Source: Ilyonectria destructans
Lineage: Eukaryota > Ascomycota > Sordariomycetes > Hypocreales > Nectriaceae
DNA length: 64,000 nucleotides
Direction of reading: 5' to 3'
Assembly: GCA_020740775.1 (NCBI GenBank)
Contig: JAHEWK010000002.1
Coordinates: 2,170,001-2,234,000, forward strand
Program-made: the position numbers and the translations under genes
Shown: positions 12,117-24,740 of the stretch, one piece after another
How positions within the stretch are numbered: the first letter of the stretch is position 1
Layout of the letters: each line of letters starts with the position of its first letter
Notes under the pieces: generated by a model
The model's database searches: none
Told to the model about the DNA's origin: nothing
What the model saw: the letters and a program-made list of their open reading frames with translations, nothing else

Positions 12117-13476
12117 CCTTGGAAGGGGGGTTTCCTTGGGGCCTTTTGGGCCGGCCGGAGACCCGGCCGAGACAATAGCCTCGTTCCGGGGCGAATCGCC
12201 GTAATACACACGGCAGGCGATGGCGACGGCTAGAAGGCGAACTGCGGTGCGGACCCTAATCTAGAGGCGCCCCCTGGGCATCCTTGGTGGCAGGGTTACC
12301 GCCTTCTCTATCTTCAACCTCGGCTTCGGACCAACTCTCTCTTGTACAACCTCAGCATGCGAAATGCCCGGTGGTGCGGGCGAGCTACAGGCTGCCTTTC
12401 CCTGAGACATTGCGCGCATGCGTGTATCGATTCCACCCACTCCGTTTCAGGCGGCATGGCTAGATTCGGGGCAGTGATGTGAAATCGAGGCAGCATGATA
12501 GCTGGACGGCATGATGTGAGGTCCTCCTCTTCCCCACGATGCTAACGCGAGCTGCACGCAATTGGCAAGGGCCCCAACCCAGTCTCCAAGGCACCCCAAA
12601 AGGCCCGGGGGGCCCATGATGCGCCCAGAGTACGGCCCGTTGCCGATTCCGACCCTTCGCTCCACGCCCGGCTCGACTAGCGACGGCCCCAGTGCGGCCC
12701 CAGTGTTGCTGCATCATGGATTCATGGGTGGTTTTTTTTTTTGCGCGAGGCCGTTTCGTTGCGCGCTGGCCGACCCGCTCCTGTGCTGTCAAGGCATGCT
12801 GAAGTGACTGTTTCGCAGGACGAGGAAAAAAAATTGTCTGCGTATGCAATGCGGTGGATCTCGACAGCGTATCGACAGCGTATCGATTTTCTAGAGCCGC
12901 ATCTTAGCCACGTCAGTTGGCAGATGCAGGTCCTGAGAGAACATGCCGGTCCGTGGGGAAACAAGTGAGGAAAGAAGGTGCCAAGACCTCACACACAGAC
13001 AAGGAGTGGGAAAATTTGGAACCTCCTTGGACTCCGACGCCCCAGCACGAAAGGGACCCCCTGTCGTGGGCAAGGGTGTTATTCCACACCTTTGCCAGGG
13101 GATGTGCTGGTTGAGTGACATGGTCGGGCTTCCTGTTTTGGACATGAGCAACGCTTTGGAGACGACAGACTTCTAGCCCCAAGACGGTAATTATAGTCGC
13201 AAGGATCACCTCTAAAGTCCGGACTGGCATTCCAATCTAGGTATGCGACTACTACATCCCAATAAGTCAAGCCAGAAAGTTGCCCCCCCTTTTTTCGTCC
13301 AGGATCTAACCATGATTTATCCAAGAAACTATCCAGAAACTATTCCGCCTACGAAGTGCGAAGGAGACATATTCTGCGTATTCTAACGTGCTTCTTCGGC
13401 GCGTACGCGGTACCGTCTTGCTAGGTACAGCACCAGTAACAAAGCCACGAAACAGAGGTGTCGTCCTTGTTTCCAT

Positions 13477-14548
13477 CTACTGCTCCCAGAAACCGGGGAA
13501 CAGGTACTCGACGTTCTTCATCGCCTCCGGGTTGCGGCCTTCAGGCTTGGTCATAAACTTGACAGCCCCCTGCGATACTCCCTGCCAGTGCTTGGCCATG
13601 ACCAAATCACCGTTCTCCTGCTGTGCCAGTTGATCCAGCACGGCACCCACCAGGCGCTTGGCGTTCTCGCCGTTGGACTTCATGCACTTGATGACCATCT
13701 CCACGTTGACGTCCTCAAAGGAGTGCCAGCAGTCATAATCGGTCGCCATGCAAATCACCTGGTAGGCCATCTCGGCCTCGCGGGCCAGCTTTGCCTCAGG
13801 AAGCGTCGACATGTTAATAACCGATCCACCCCACGATCGATACATGTGCGACTCGGCCCGTGTCGAGAACTGGGGCCCCTCTGCCCTGTATGTCAGATCA
13901 TATCAGATTATTTCCCAGGGGTACTGTATTCGCTTACCCATCACAATGACCGTGCCCTTCTCATGTAGAACGACACCGTCGCCATCCATATGCTCAGCGC
14001 AAGTCTTTACTACTTTCGCGAGACCCGCATCGAAGGGATCGGCAAAGCCGACGTGGCCAACGACACCGCCCTCGAAGAAGGTGAAGGGGCGGATACCCTT
14101 CGTGCGGTCAATGACCTGGTCGGGTACCACGAAGTCCATGGGCTTAATCTCCTCCTGTAGCGACCCGACCGCGGAGAAGGCGATGACGCATCGCACTCCG
14201 ATGTGGCGCAAGGCAGCAATATTGGCTCGGTTGGGGACCTCGTGGGGTGCGAACTGGTGGTACTGGCCGTGACGTGCGAGGAAGGCGATGTTGACACCCT
14301 TGTGGGAGAGAATTTGGATCGGCGATGCGGGCTTGCCCCAGGGAGTGATGGGGTTGAGGGCAGCGACGGGCTCGAATCCCTCAAGCTGGCCGAGGCCAGT
14401 GCCGCCAATGACGGCGATGTGGACGGGCTCTGTGAGAGAATTTCAGCATCGTTATCTTTTCCCCTGGCGGAGGAGGGGTGGAGGGGAGTATTGGGAGGGA
14501 GAGAGAGGCAATTGACGTACTGTCAAAGGTCGTCGGGAGGTCACCCAT
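13477..14548 (-). CDS. MEU1: S-methyl-5'-thioadenosine phosphorylase
   Basis: Cleaves methylthioadenosine, the by-product of polyamine synthesis, with phosphate to adenine and methylthioribose-1-phosphate, feeding the methionine salvage pathway in cytosol and nucleus. Three exons (14548-14521, 14429-13938, 13880-13477) give 307 residues, the usual length for the eukaryotic enzyme. The family signature is complete: IAVIGGTGLGQLEGFE near residue 15, the phosphate/ribose loop LARHGQYHQFAPHEVPNRAN, SAVGSLQEEIKPMDFVVPDQ, then EGPQFSTRAESHMYRSWG from residue 174 and NMSTLPEAKLAREAEMAYQ. The start is fixed by MGDLPTTFDKPVHIAVIGG across a 28-base first exon. The second acceptor is GGGCAG followed by AGGGGCCC, chosen because it restores the EGPQFS motif. 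Human MTAP and yeast Meu1 are the reference members. Confidence 0.95.
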
Positions 14549-15687
14549 CTTGACGGCTGCGGCGGGATCTGGCTCGGGTCGAGGTTGGCTTGCGGGGTTT
14601 CAGGGGGAAGCTGGTTCGAAGGAGGACGTCGATGGAGGGGATGTTATCTTCTCTTGAAGAGCGCCAGCGAGGTTCACACCCGAAATGCTGACCAGAACTT
14701 TTACCCCACCATGCCAGACCTTGAGCGCCGCGATGGAGGGGTCGTGGGCTATACTCTCCGATCATTGGTTGACGTGGAAAGAAGAACCGGCTCCTTGGGG
14801 TATATTCGCATCAACTCAGTAGATGGAGAAAACGCCATAGCTTGCTAGTATGGCGTAGTGATTTATATCAAAGGCCTCGTCCAGTTTGCAACCGCCACCA
14901 GACTGGAGAGTTAGACTTCGTTGTCAATTGCCCGGCCCGTGGAGGGGTTGGCTATAGGGTAAGCGGGCTGGCAACCCTCACTCATGATGACATCACAAGC
15001 GTTGGGCAGTATTATCATGGAAGCCTAAGGGTACAACTAGGTACTCGGATGAGGCTCTTTTAGTGTTCTAGAAGTTTTGGACGTCGAGAACGGCAGCAGG
15101 GATTAAGTTATTCTTGGGGGTAGCATTTCGCCACTGATGGTAGCCAGTCGGAATAATGCAGCAACAACTACAGCAATAGTTACACACACGGAAATATTAG
15201 TATTAGTGTTTGTTCATTGGAATTATTACACCTTAGAATACTCCTTATACCCCGCCCAGTACCAATTGTACGCACGCTCTAATGCCGACGACACACATCC
15301 TTCGATCCTCATAGGCCGTACAGTCGAGATGGAAGACTGCTTCTATTCCGGAGTATGTAGATGCGTGTCCCCGCGCCCGCACACATCAAGGTGACGTAAA
15401 TTTAGAAGCATCTGGTCAATTCTAGATTCAGAGTTACAACTCAAGCAAAAAATAGACGCTTTAATGTCACCTCTTACTCTCTATGCTGTTGAAATTATCA
15501 TGCCTGAGGATTGTTGGTGGCAGTTTCCATCTTGTTGGCCGCCACCGCGCCTTCCTCTACGCCTGAGGTAGGTACTCAGGCTGCTGACCAACCCCGCCAA
15601 AATTTTCCGGCTTGCTCCACCAAAAATTCCGAATCAAACATTCACCGACGAAAACGCTACCCTCCCGCGCTGCATCGCACGTTTGAG
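14549..15687. other. Divergent promoter region between the phosphorylase and ataxin-10-domain genes
   Basis: About 1.1 kb between two divergently transcribed genes. It is more AT-rich than the flanking coding DNA, with short TAGTATTAG-like and ACACAC words around 15.18-15.21 kb. No gene seen. Confidence 0.5.
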
Positions 15688-18640
15688 ATGAGCACCAAGG
15701 ACGCGATGACACGCTTGCCCGACTATGTTACCCTGCCCGCCGACAGCCTGGATGATGGCCCCGGCGAGACCATCGAGGAGCGGTGCTTCTCGGCTGCCCT
15801 CATCTGTCTTGAGGGGCACTACACCCAGGCACCTCCCATGGGCCCTCAGACAACCACTAGAGTGAGCTCCATGATCTCAAAGACACTGGAAAAGACACAC
15901 ACGCTCAGGAAAGCCCGGTAAGTACCACAAATTCGATGTGTGTGCGTCCGCTGATGAATCCCACAGCGAAGCGCTCTCGAGGAACGTGGCTATATGGATA
16001 TGGCTCACGCGGATATTTGCTGCCGCCATCCCGAGCTTGACCACCAGATCTGTTGGGCCCCTGTCAAGCCTGAACGACCCGGATAAGGGAGTCACCCCAC
16101 AGGAAAGCACGGCTCTGATCGTCATGAACCATGCGTCTATCAAGGAAGACCTCGGGACTCTCATCAAGCTCATGCACATTGCCCGGAACCTCCTCGTTAA
16201 CGCCGAGCCCGAGGTACCTCAAGATATTTGCGCCGCGGTTCATTTCGACCAAATGGTCTACCAGACGATCATCCTCTGCGTCAACGTCACAAGCAAGGGC
16301 TACGATGGCGAAATATTGGATGAGACCCAGAGGCTAAAGCTCGGCGACATCACGGAACTATGTATGTTGCATCCCTCAGGGTTCTGCTTTGGTCTCAACT
16401 AACAATCTATAGACAAAAAGCTGCTCGTAACCTCTCTGCAGCAGGCTCATAACTGGACCGCCAAGCATGACCGGAACAAGATGTCCTTTTGGTTCGATGT
16501 ATTGTTCGATGATGATGGGGCACTGTCTGGATCGGAAGAAGGCCTCGGAGACGGCTCAGGATTCCGCCCCGACGTCGCAAAACAGCAGGTTCAGCACTGG
16601 CTCGACCGAAACTCGAAGATGTGCGAGACTGCGAGAAACCTCTTGAAGGATTACGCACAGAACCAAGCAGACAAGCCCCCGGGCAATCTAGCACCTATCC
16701 GACCGTTGGCATGGAACTGGCTCCCGGATGGATCCGTCGATGTTCCGGGTGACGTGGGAGACAGTGATGAGAAGATCAACCCCGTCTGGAAGCCTGACGA
16801 AACGGACAGGTTTGAGCAAGACCGGGCCTACGGCCGAGTATCTAGAGAGATCGATACCTGGTGGCTCCGTGCTCGCGATCCTAACTACGAGGACTGGGTT
16901 GTTGGAATGCCCTCTGTTGAATTTGCCCAGAGTCGCACAGAACACTGCCGAAACAACCTGGTGCACCGCTATGCTCATTCTTATGGGGGAGAGCATTCGC
17001 CGCCACCAGGAACCGTCGAGGAGGAGCTGTCGGACCACGAACATTGCCATCACTGCGAGCATGAGCACGAACACGACGAACACGAGCACGAACACGACGA
17101 ACACGAGCACGAACACGACGAACACGAGCACGATCACGAGCACGATCACGAGCACGACCACCACGAGCATGACCACGAGTGTGAGTGCGAATGTGACCAC
17201 GACCATCATCATCATCACCATCACGACCATGATCACGATTATGCGCACGACTACGTTGAGGATATGATGGACGATGACGAAGCCGACGACGACGAATCCT
17301 ACGGGGAGGGCCCGCTAACTGGCTTGTTGACTGAAGTGCCAAACATTCTGGATCCTAAGCAAATCGAGGCGTTGCACATGATTGTCAAGTCATGTATCTT
17401 GGACAACGCTGGATCAGGACTCACTCGGGCAGGCGAGAACCTGCAAAAAACTCGGTGCAGAATGTTCCTTGCTCTGGACTGCGGGAAGAGCCTGCTCCGA
17501 GAGATGCTAGTGTTCATTGCGGTCTGGGAGAAGGATGAGCAATCCCTCATCTTCCAGGTCACCACGCAGATCATCGAAGCGCTTCATCACAGCGCCTTGA
17601 TCCCATACGCGTGGAACTCTCTACGGATACCCAAAGACATCATCTCGCCTGCCCAAACGGTCTTGCTGCGGCTTGTAAACCACATGTTCCGAGCTCGTGT
17701 TAACAACCCGTCCTCTCAGGAGGCTAAGGATAACACTCGAGACATCAAACTGGTCCACTTCTTCTTCAGCTTCTTCCGGAGTCGAATCGTCCCTGAATGT
17801 GCAGCTCTCATGCACCTCCAGGCTCAAATTCGCGAGGAGAACTGTGACCCGTCAGAGTTCCCCGTGGACTCCTGGGATATGGAAAGGGCAAAGGACGGTC
17901 TGGCCCAGTATCTCGACTTCCTTACGACGGTGGCTGAGATGATGGACACAAGGGCGAAGCTCATCGAATGGGAGTCCGTGTACGATCTAATCACAATCCT
18001 CAGTGGACTCGAGGCTGGGGTGCCCAAGAAGCCTCTGATTGAGCTACCCAAGCGATCACCTCGGAGCGAGAATGGCGGCAACCCGATGGTCGAGCGACCA
18101 TATGCGGCAGCAGATGACAGCCACTCTCCATCACCACCACCACCACCTCTGCAAGAGCCTGCACATAAGTTCCCATGGTCTGGAATTAAGGGACAGATCT
18201 TTACCATTATTGCCACGCTTCTGCAACCGCCGCCGGGTCAGAGCAGCCCTGGAAACCCCGATGTCCAGATGCAGATGGTGAAGTACAACGGAATTGTGCC
18301 ACTGCTCAACTGCTGCGCATATGACGACCACAATCCCTTCGCCAAAGAGCGGGTGACGATTTGTCTCAAGTGGTTGCTGGATGGATGTGAAGCGGCGAAC
18401 AATTTCTTCCGGGAGCTTGTAAACCTCGCGCCACAGCCCAATCTCAGACCTCCTCCCGGCGGTACGACCGTATCCACAATAAAGGTCGATGGAATTGAAG
18501 GGGAGGTCAAGGTACAAGTCCGGTCGAACACTGCAGGACCGGCAGGTCAGGATACGGAGGATATCGTGGGCGGTACGAACAGGTTGAACCTCAATCAACC
18601 AAGCGGCCGAGGCAGTATTGAGGATGATTTTATGGCGTGA
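15688..18640 (+). CDS. Ataxin-10-domain protein with a His/Asp/Glu-rich insert
   Basis: Exons 15688-15917, 15967-16361 and 16413-18640 join in frame to 950 residues. The N-terminal half is predicted helical (for example ALIVMNHASIKEDLGTLIKLMHIARNLLVN). The C-terminal part contains MVKYNGIVPLLNCCAYDDHNPFAKERVTICLKWLLDGCEAANNFF around residues 820-880 (quoted here as separate motifs: GIVPLLNCCAYDDHNPF, ERVTICLKWLLDG), which matches the ataxin-10 domain found in human ATXN10 and the yeast protein Ctr86. Molecular role is poorly defined; in ciliates and animals ataxin-10 relates to cell division and cilia, and in yeast Ctr86 is essential. The unusual feature is residues about 417-500: a tract composed almost only of His, Asp and Glu, followed by an acidic DDDEADDDE run. 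It is encoded by tandem GAGCACGAACACGAC-type units and could bind divalent metal. The start ATG follows long in-frame upstream sequence that looks non-coding. Confidence 0.8.
17041..17253 (+). repeat. In-frame tandem repeats encoding the His/Asp/Glu tract
   Basis: Units of about 15-21 bp built from GAGCAC, GAACAC and GACGAA triplet pairs repeat head to tail inside exon 3, first as EHEHDEH, then HDHEHDHE and finally a run of seven His codons. The tract keeps frame throughout, so it reads as coding minisatellite rather than an intron. It also creates long shadow frames on both strands. Confidence 0.85.
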
Positions 18641-20940
18641 ACGACACTCTGTGGCTTGGATCCTGGGGCCCTCGGATACTTGAGTGCTTGAGGACTTGAG
18701 GACTCGAGCCTTGGGCGTATGGGCATGGGGTATTGTGGAGATTGTCACACGGGTCCAATACATCACAATTGCCGCCAGGCTAATGCATGCTGGAGACTCT
18801 TTACGGGCGCCAGTCAAGTTGGTGGCCAGTGCACCACCATGCAGGGGTCAAGAAATGGTGAGAGCTGCGTCGCGCAAGTCGACCAGTGGCAGAGTTGTTT
18901 TATTTTGTACATAGATGACGAACAACGTCAACCCCATGAGCCCTTTCGCAGGGCAGATGGCAATGAATGCCTCGAATCTTCGCAGTTCATCCTACACCGC
19001 ATATATCTTTCGTCCGGATCTAGGGCTCTTGGAAGGGTGACATGGATGGTGGTGGCGCAAGTTCCTAGAGGAGACACTTGGGCGTCTGTCTGCTGAAAAC
19101 GGAGGCAATAAAAAACGTCATCGAAGCGGTCCCGGAGCGGCTGCGTGATCAATAATGGGGCCCATATTCCTTGTAGGTGCAGCAAGCAGGTGACTGAAGT
19201 TGGAGGTGTTCGGGATCAGGCTCGGTTCAGCTTGTGGTGAGTGACCTCACAGCCTGGTCGGATGGAGCAAAGATGGCCATTGCCCACTCCGCAGTGACGG
19301 GCGGGACCTCTCGTCTCCTCTTTCCCCTTCAATGTCAATGAATGAGGCGTATCCCTATCGCCTATTATGTCAATGTCGAGTCCTGTCCGGCCGTTTGAGA
19401 ATCGTGGATCTAGGTGCCGCTTCGCCTCCATCAACCCTTTCCCGTTTCCACCGCCGGGCTGATTGCCCGACAGCCATGCCACAGCGTGCCAAGTGCGAAC
19501 AACGCACGCATTGGGGGCCGACCGTAACAGGGCTTTAACCCGATGGCTGCCCCCCAGCTGGACCAGGCTTTGGCCTGGTGCTTGGATTGGGGATGAGGGA
19601 GGGCTGTTGGCCCGTCCAGTGTGGCCACCCTAACCCTTGTTTGGGGCTTCCAGTACAACGAGAGATGGAGACGCCCACCCATATAGAGAGAGGCGTCCCA
19701 TTTAGTTTTACGAAAAAACAGCCATGCATTTACTCGGTCGAACAAAACAAAGAAAGCACCAGCAAGCAGCCGTCGGTGACAGCGGCCGCGGCCCGAAGCG
19801 CCAATCTTCAACGGACCACGACAAAAGCAAGCCAGTACGTCTTGGGCTCGTGCCCGGCTCATGTCAGCTAATGCAGCGCAATGATTGCCTCTTTGCCTCA
19901 ATGTCTGCCTCTTCTCGCTTTGGAAGTGTGTGTGTGGGCATCCCCCGCGTGTCTCAACGAAGCGGGTGGCCACGCCTGTACGCGCACCACGGCTCGAGAA
20001 GGCCTGTTACCTGAAAGGGGGCAGAATGCGGTACGTGAGTAAGGCGACTGGCTCTTTGTGATTTGAATTTGCAGAGCAACTTGTTCCTCGCTGAAGGGCG
20101 GGTATCTTCGCCCTCACTGGCGCGGGGATGGGCGATGCTCCCAAACACTCGACCCGCACACTCGACCCGCATCATCCATCCAGTTATTCGAAGAAAATAT
20201 ACTGCCGGAAGCTCGGTGTCAACTCTTGCTCACTGTTCAATGGTCCATTCCCCCCCAACCCAGCCTTGCATGGGACTAACCATTAGGATCCTTTGCCTCT
20301 TTCCTCTGGTGCTAATAGTTTCTCACGAACCCAGCCTTGGAGGACGCCTGACAGGAAATTCACCTTGCCAGCGAATACGTTGACGTGCCCTCTCACATCT
20401 CTCGCTGGCTGTATGCCAATTGCGAGTTGCCATGGTCTCATGGATCTCAGCCTCTGCCCACCCCCTTTCGATATGGCCCAATGATACATCAAAGCATTTT
20501 GTTTTGTACTTCCGCCTCGCGCAGTGCCGTGCAATTTGCCTCGAGCCTTGGTTGATACGACAGGCCATGCGGTTGGCGGCCGGTCCACCCAGGGAGTTGG
20601 CCTCATGGATTTGCCAACCCCCAACCCCATCCCCCCCTCGAGATTCCCTGGCTCCGGGTTTCCAGTCCTTGACACTTCTACTGGACTCACTAACGTCGCC
20701 CTACATCTACTGCTGCCGAAGCTCTCCGATTAAACCAACCAGGTTTCTAGTTTGCACATCGACAGCCCTGTTTTCATCGGGCCGGACAATGTCCCTGAGG
20801 AAATTCTGGCGACGCACTCCTACCCTCTCCGAAAACCAGACTCATCCTCACCGGGACTACGGTGATTCCCTTTATTGTGCCCGTGGCACATGGGTAGAGG
20901 CCGGAGGTGGCAGCGCAGGCCCGATCAACCCGTAGCTACC
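18641..20940. other. Intergenic region, no gene seen
   Basis: The first few hundred bases should be the 3' UTR of the ataxin-10-domain gene and the last several hundred the promoter/5' leader of the next gene. Open frames in between are short, overlapping and featureless. Confidence 0.45.
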
Positions 20941-22405
20941 ATGCCCCATGACGAGCAAACCTCGACACACTTCGCAAGCTCGACACACTTCCAAGCCGGC
21001 TCTGTGAGGGAGCTTTCTATTACGGAGCTCGCTGTTTTGGATATGGGTCGGCCACCTAAGGATAAGAAAGATAAAGATGAGAGGTGGAATCACGGGAGGG
21101 ACAACCCACGCATCCTCGCCGCGAGCCTTTCGATGCAGGAAGGCGATGCTCAAACCCTTCCCGCTCCTATTACTATGCCGCCGACGCTGGGTCACCATCG
21201 CCCTATATCTGGAACTGCTGCGAAGAGAACATGTAAGGTCCAGGCGAAGGATGGTACCTGGCATACCGCCGACGCAATCTCCACTCGCCGCAAGCGCCAA
21301 CAGATTGGAGAGTTGTATCTGGGTGTCACTAAATCCCTTGCTTCCCGACTCGGATACGAAATCAAGCGCCTTGGGAATGGCAGGCGGCTACAGCACGCCA
21401 TGAAGACGGGGCTGATGAAGTGTCGTGGCACCATTAGCCTGCCGTTTAGGAAGGCGAACGGACACCATAGTATGGAAGAGGTTGGTGTCTGGGATGGCCC
21501 CAATGGTTCATTCGAGGTCATGGTCGACGATAGCGCTGTCAAAGAATATACTATGCCTAAAGGTAAGTGTCTCTCGGAGTTGAGTATTTGTTGTGTTGCC
21601 GTTCTGACAAGATACACCAGGCCCCTCAACGACAAACCATACCGCTATTAGTGTCTTGCGCTCGCCACACCCTCCTATCCCACCGCCCCAAAACCCCTCG
21701 TTTATGCCAACTACTGCCTCGTATATCGGACAGGTCAACGAAAATCAGACGAACGGGCAGGCCAACGCATACCCGGTGAATCAACAGGCCAATGAATGTC
21801 CAACGAATCAGCAATTCTATCCATATCAGACGGATCAACAGCCTTACGGACACCGGATGAATGGGGAGGTGGCGGCGCGGGGAGGTGGGAACTTCCCGCC
21901 CACCTCCTTGGTTTTATCAAATTGCAACTATGGAAGTTTGGAGCAGCACTATTTTTGTCCGTTTGATAACAATGACACCAACAATGCCAACAGTGCCGCC
22001 AACCACGCCACCAACAATGCGCAGGGCTACGAGACCTCGGACACTACACGTCTGCCGGACGGGTTGTTTCAGCCCTTCCACTTCAACTCTCAACCCACTG
22101 CTGCTCTTAGGCCTGATGGATATAACCAAGCTTCTCAGAATGCTTATTACTCTCATGATGCATCACTGGCTGCTGCTGCCAACTCTACGCTGTACAACCA
22201 GGCTCCCCAGAGTGCGGATCAAACGGATGGTATACGTTCATTCTGGAACCTCCCCAACGACGAACAGGGTGGGGTGGAGAGTATGGTGGACCTCCAAACC
22301 CAGCAGCCTGCGAACCGTCACGCCTCTCAGCCCCGGGACTACCAAACACCTCAGTTGGAAGACGACCAACCCCCCCAGCCTTGGAACTGGTTCAATGTGC
22401 TATAA
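20941..22405 (+). CDS. Hypothetical Q/N-rich protein with a basic N-terminal region
   Basis: Not recognised. Two exons (20941-21562 and 21621-22405, donor GTAAGT, acceptor CACCAG) give 468 residues. The start ATG sits in a good context (TACCATGC). Residues about 35-75 include MGRPPKDKKDKDERW, similar to an AT-hook-like GRP core. A conserved-looking block follows: CKVQAKDGTWHTAD, RRKRQQIGELYLGVTKSLA, then VGVWDGPNGSFEVMVDD near residue 190. The C-terminal half is low-complexity, rich in Gln, Asn, Pro, Ser and Tyr. It includes a tandem stretch of NQQ/TNQQ/TDQQ repeats from about residue 247 and later QPPQPWNWFNVL at the end. Basic N-terminus plus prion-like tail is compatible with a nuclear or RNA/chromatin-associated regulator, but that is inference only. 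Confidence 0.65.
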
Positions 22406-24740
22406 CGTCACTGGCGGGTTCTTCTACTCTAATTGGCTAGCACCTAGTTGGCAAAAGAGGAGCTAGAGCTAAGTGGCTGATGCCCAAGGAGGAGAAAGAG
22501 GAGGATGTATTGAGCTGATCTATGGGGAGACTTGGTCGGGAAAAGTGGCTGGAGAGACTTGCGATTTGTCTTATGATGTTACGACAACGGCTACCTAAAG
22601 AGGTTTCTATCCACATCAAAGCCTCATGCATCCATCACCAGCGCTGTTGACTACGTTAAGCAACACATTCGACCATTCTTGTCTCGAATATGGACAGGCG
22701 TTGGCGTGGATAGAATCTTGCTTTGGGCGCCTTTAAACTCACTCCTTACGACATCGACGACAATTTTACGGGTAGGAAACGATGGAACACGCTCTTTTGG
22801 ATTTCATAGGTAGTATAATTGGCCTGCATGTCACATCTCGTGTCTCGACGTCGACCGACTGTCCACTCTTTAATACAGTCTTAGCGGGTCTGACGACGCA
22901 GCCACTCCCTGCAGCCGTGACTGTGGCTCGACCCAACCACGGAGCTGTGTCCATCTCCCCGGGAATTATGTAGCTGTAAGACATCTCAGGCCACAGATGC
23001 AGCCTGCAGGATCCGTAAGGGGCCAGAACATCATCTCGCTGGAGTCAACGCGGGCTGATTCGGGAAATTGATACCAAGCGGTAAGTCAGTCCCCGGACCC
23101 TGTCGTCCCACATCACTGGCCATGCGTTCGCCCCGTACGAAGGCTGGCGCAGGAAGTTTGACAACTTCCCGAGGTATATGTACACACCAGCCCACAGTAT
23201 AATACAGTGCGTAGGCGGTGTCTCTCAATACCTACCTAAGCAGCTTCTCAGATCTTTATTATTTAGTACTTGGGTAACTTAAGTTCAATTCTTATTTCTA
23301 AAAGTACGGGTTTACTGCTATTGCTTGCTTTAGGTAGTTGATCGGTCGCAGATTATACTGTGTGGGGGCTGTCCTGATACCTTGGGAAGTTGTCAACTTA
23401 CTGCGCCAGCCTCCGTATGCACTCCAAGCCATCACAGAATGACAAGTCAACTCGCTCTCCCGCGCTGGAGCAGCCCGTCTGGACCCCTGCCCGGGCTGGC
23501 TTACCAAATGTAGCTCTTCGGCCCAGGGATTGGACCGAAGCTGGGATGGGATGGGCCGTGTGGTGTTGACTGCGTCTGATGGCGGTTCAGCCAGCCACGC
23601 GCCTTGACCGTCCCTTGACAACAGCCCGCCAGAGCACACCCTCTTCCACCAATGTACCACTGACGAGACTGCAGCCTGTCTCCTCCGCGCCTGGAAGGGC
23701 TGCCACCCTCAATGAGAAGATCCTTCTGTAGTGACGTTGCTTTGGATCTCACCGGGAGGGACCGCGACTCGGAGACATGGCTCCGGATTCGTCGAATGAG
23801 ACATGCGGGCTTGCTACGTGGCTCGACCTTGATGATTTGCAGTTTTCGCTGGTCTGAGGCTTTGGGAGTCAGCAGCGGCCCAGACCCTGGTCGATCCTCC
23901 CGAGCTGCATGGAATCGTGAGGATCGGGGGACATTCGCAGACATGGCTTGCGGCAATATTGTCAAACTGCCGAAGTAGCGTCGGTTCACAAGCTTGCTGG
24001 TCCACTGTACTGAGATATAAGCATCGCAAATATTGGCCCATAACTCCAGGATCCTCTTTCGTGTATCATCGGCCTCCGCTAACCCAGAGATATGAGACAT
24101 TGTGTATTAAGAAACCTGGAGGGAAACCTGGAAGAAGGCCACCTCCCTCCCAATCGTAGTATGAGCCAAGGAACCCCTCCATTCTTTCATATGATGCTAA
24201 CCCTCGCCCGACCTCAAAGCAAAGCGGGTTGCCCATCGCCAATGCAATATTCTTTCTTAATCTCGTAAAAGTTCGCCGAAGGAAACCGTAAAGCCAAGAC
24301 TCGCATATCCAGTCCAGCCCTGTTCAACTCTAACGCAGATGCCAAGCCCAAAATCAAGTAACCATAAAACCCCAAGACAAGTAGCAAGGAAAAGAGAACC
24401 GTGTCCAAATCGTAGCCCCAAACACCTAACAGTGCTATTTTCTTTTTACATAATTCAGCCGTGACAGTGAAGCAAGTGTAATTCGGTGTATCGTAAGTAT
24501 TCGTGTATGCTCGAGAGTAATGGTGCCTAGAAACCAGAGAAGTCGTGATGCCGGCTGTTTGCCATGTTCGTTGCTGATAAGACATGTAAGAAATTATGAC
24601 GTCGCTTATGGAAGTATGTCCCTGAGATTTGTATCTTTTCTGGGATCGTCGAGATAGATGGAGATTGAGGGGGTGATCGCCCAAGATGGTGAAATCGCTG
24701 ATTGCCCCTTGCTGCTCACCGCTCACTGCTGGCATAGCTC
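22406..24740. other. Intergenic region, no convincing gene
   Basis: Contains the 3' ends of the two flanking convergent genes. A 199-residue minus-strand open frame at 23501-24100 has no recognisable motif, and its composition resembles its shadow frames. The stretch near 23.2-23.35 kb is noticeably AT-rich. Confidence 0.45.

Larger units (their letters stand above)
5580..13476. other. 7.9-kb gene-poor interval
   Basis: No open frame here has a recognisable domain, sensible composition or a plausible exon-intron arrangement. Most overlap on both strands. The interval holds a MITE at 6.65 kb, long C and G homopolymers, TG/TATG and ACC microsatellites and repeated TACGTAGTA-like palindromes. 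Small or fast-evolving genes cannot be excluded. Confidence 0.5.

Noticed and set aside
16688..17342. Minus-strand frames rich in Val/Met/Arg opposite the His-rich tract
   Set aside because: They are shadows created by the repeated GAGCAC/GACGAA codons of the plus-strand gene.
23501..24100. 199-residue minus-strand open frame
   Set aside because: No motif, no upstream or downstream exon in frame, and composition similar to its shadow frames.
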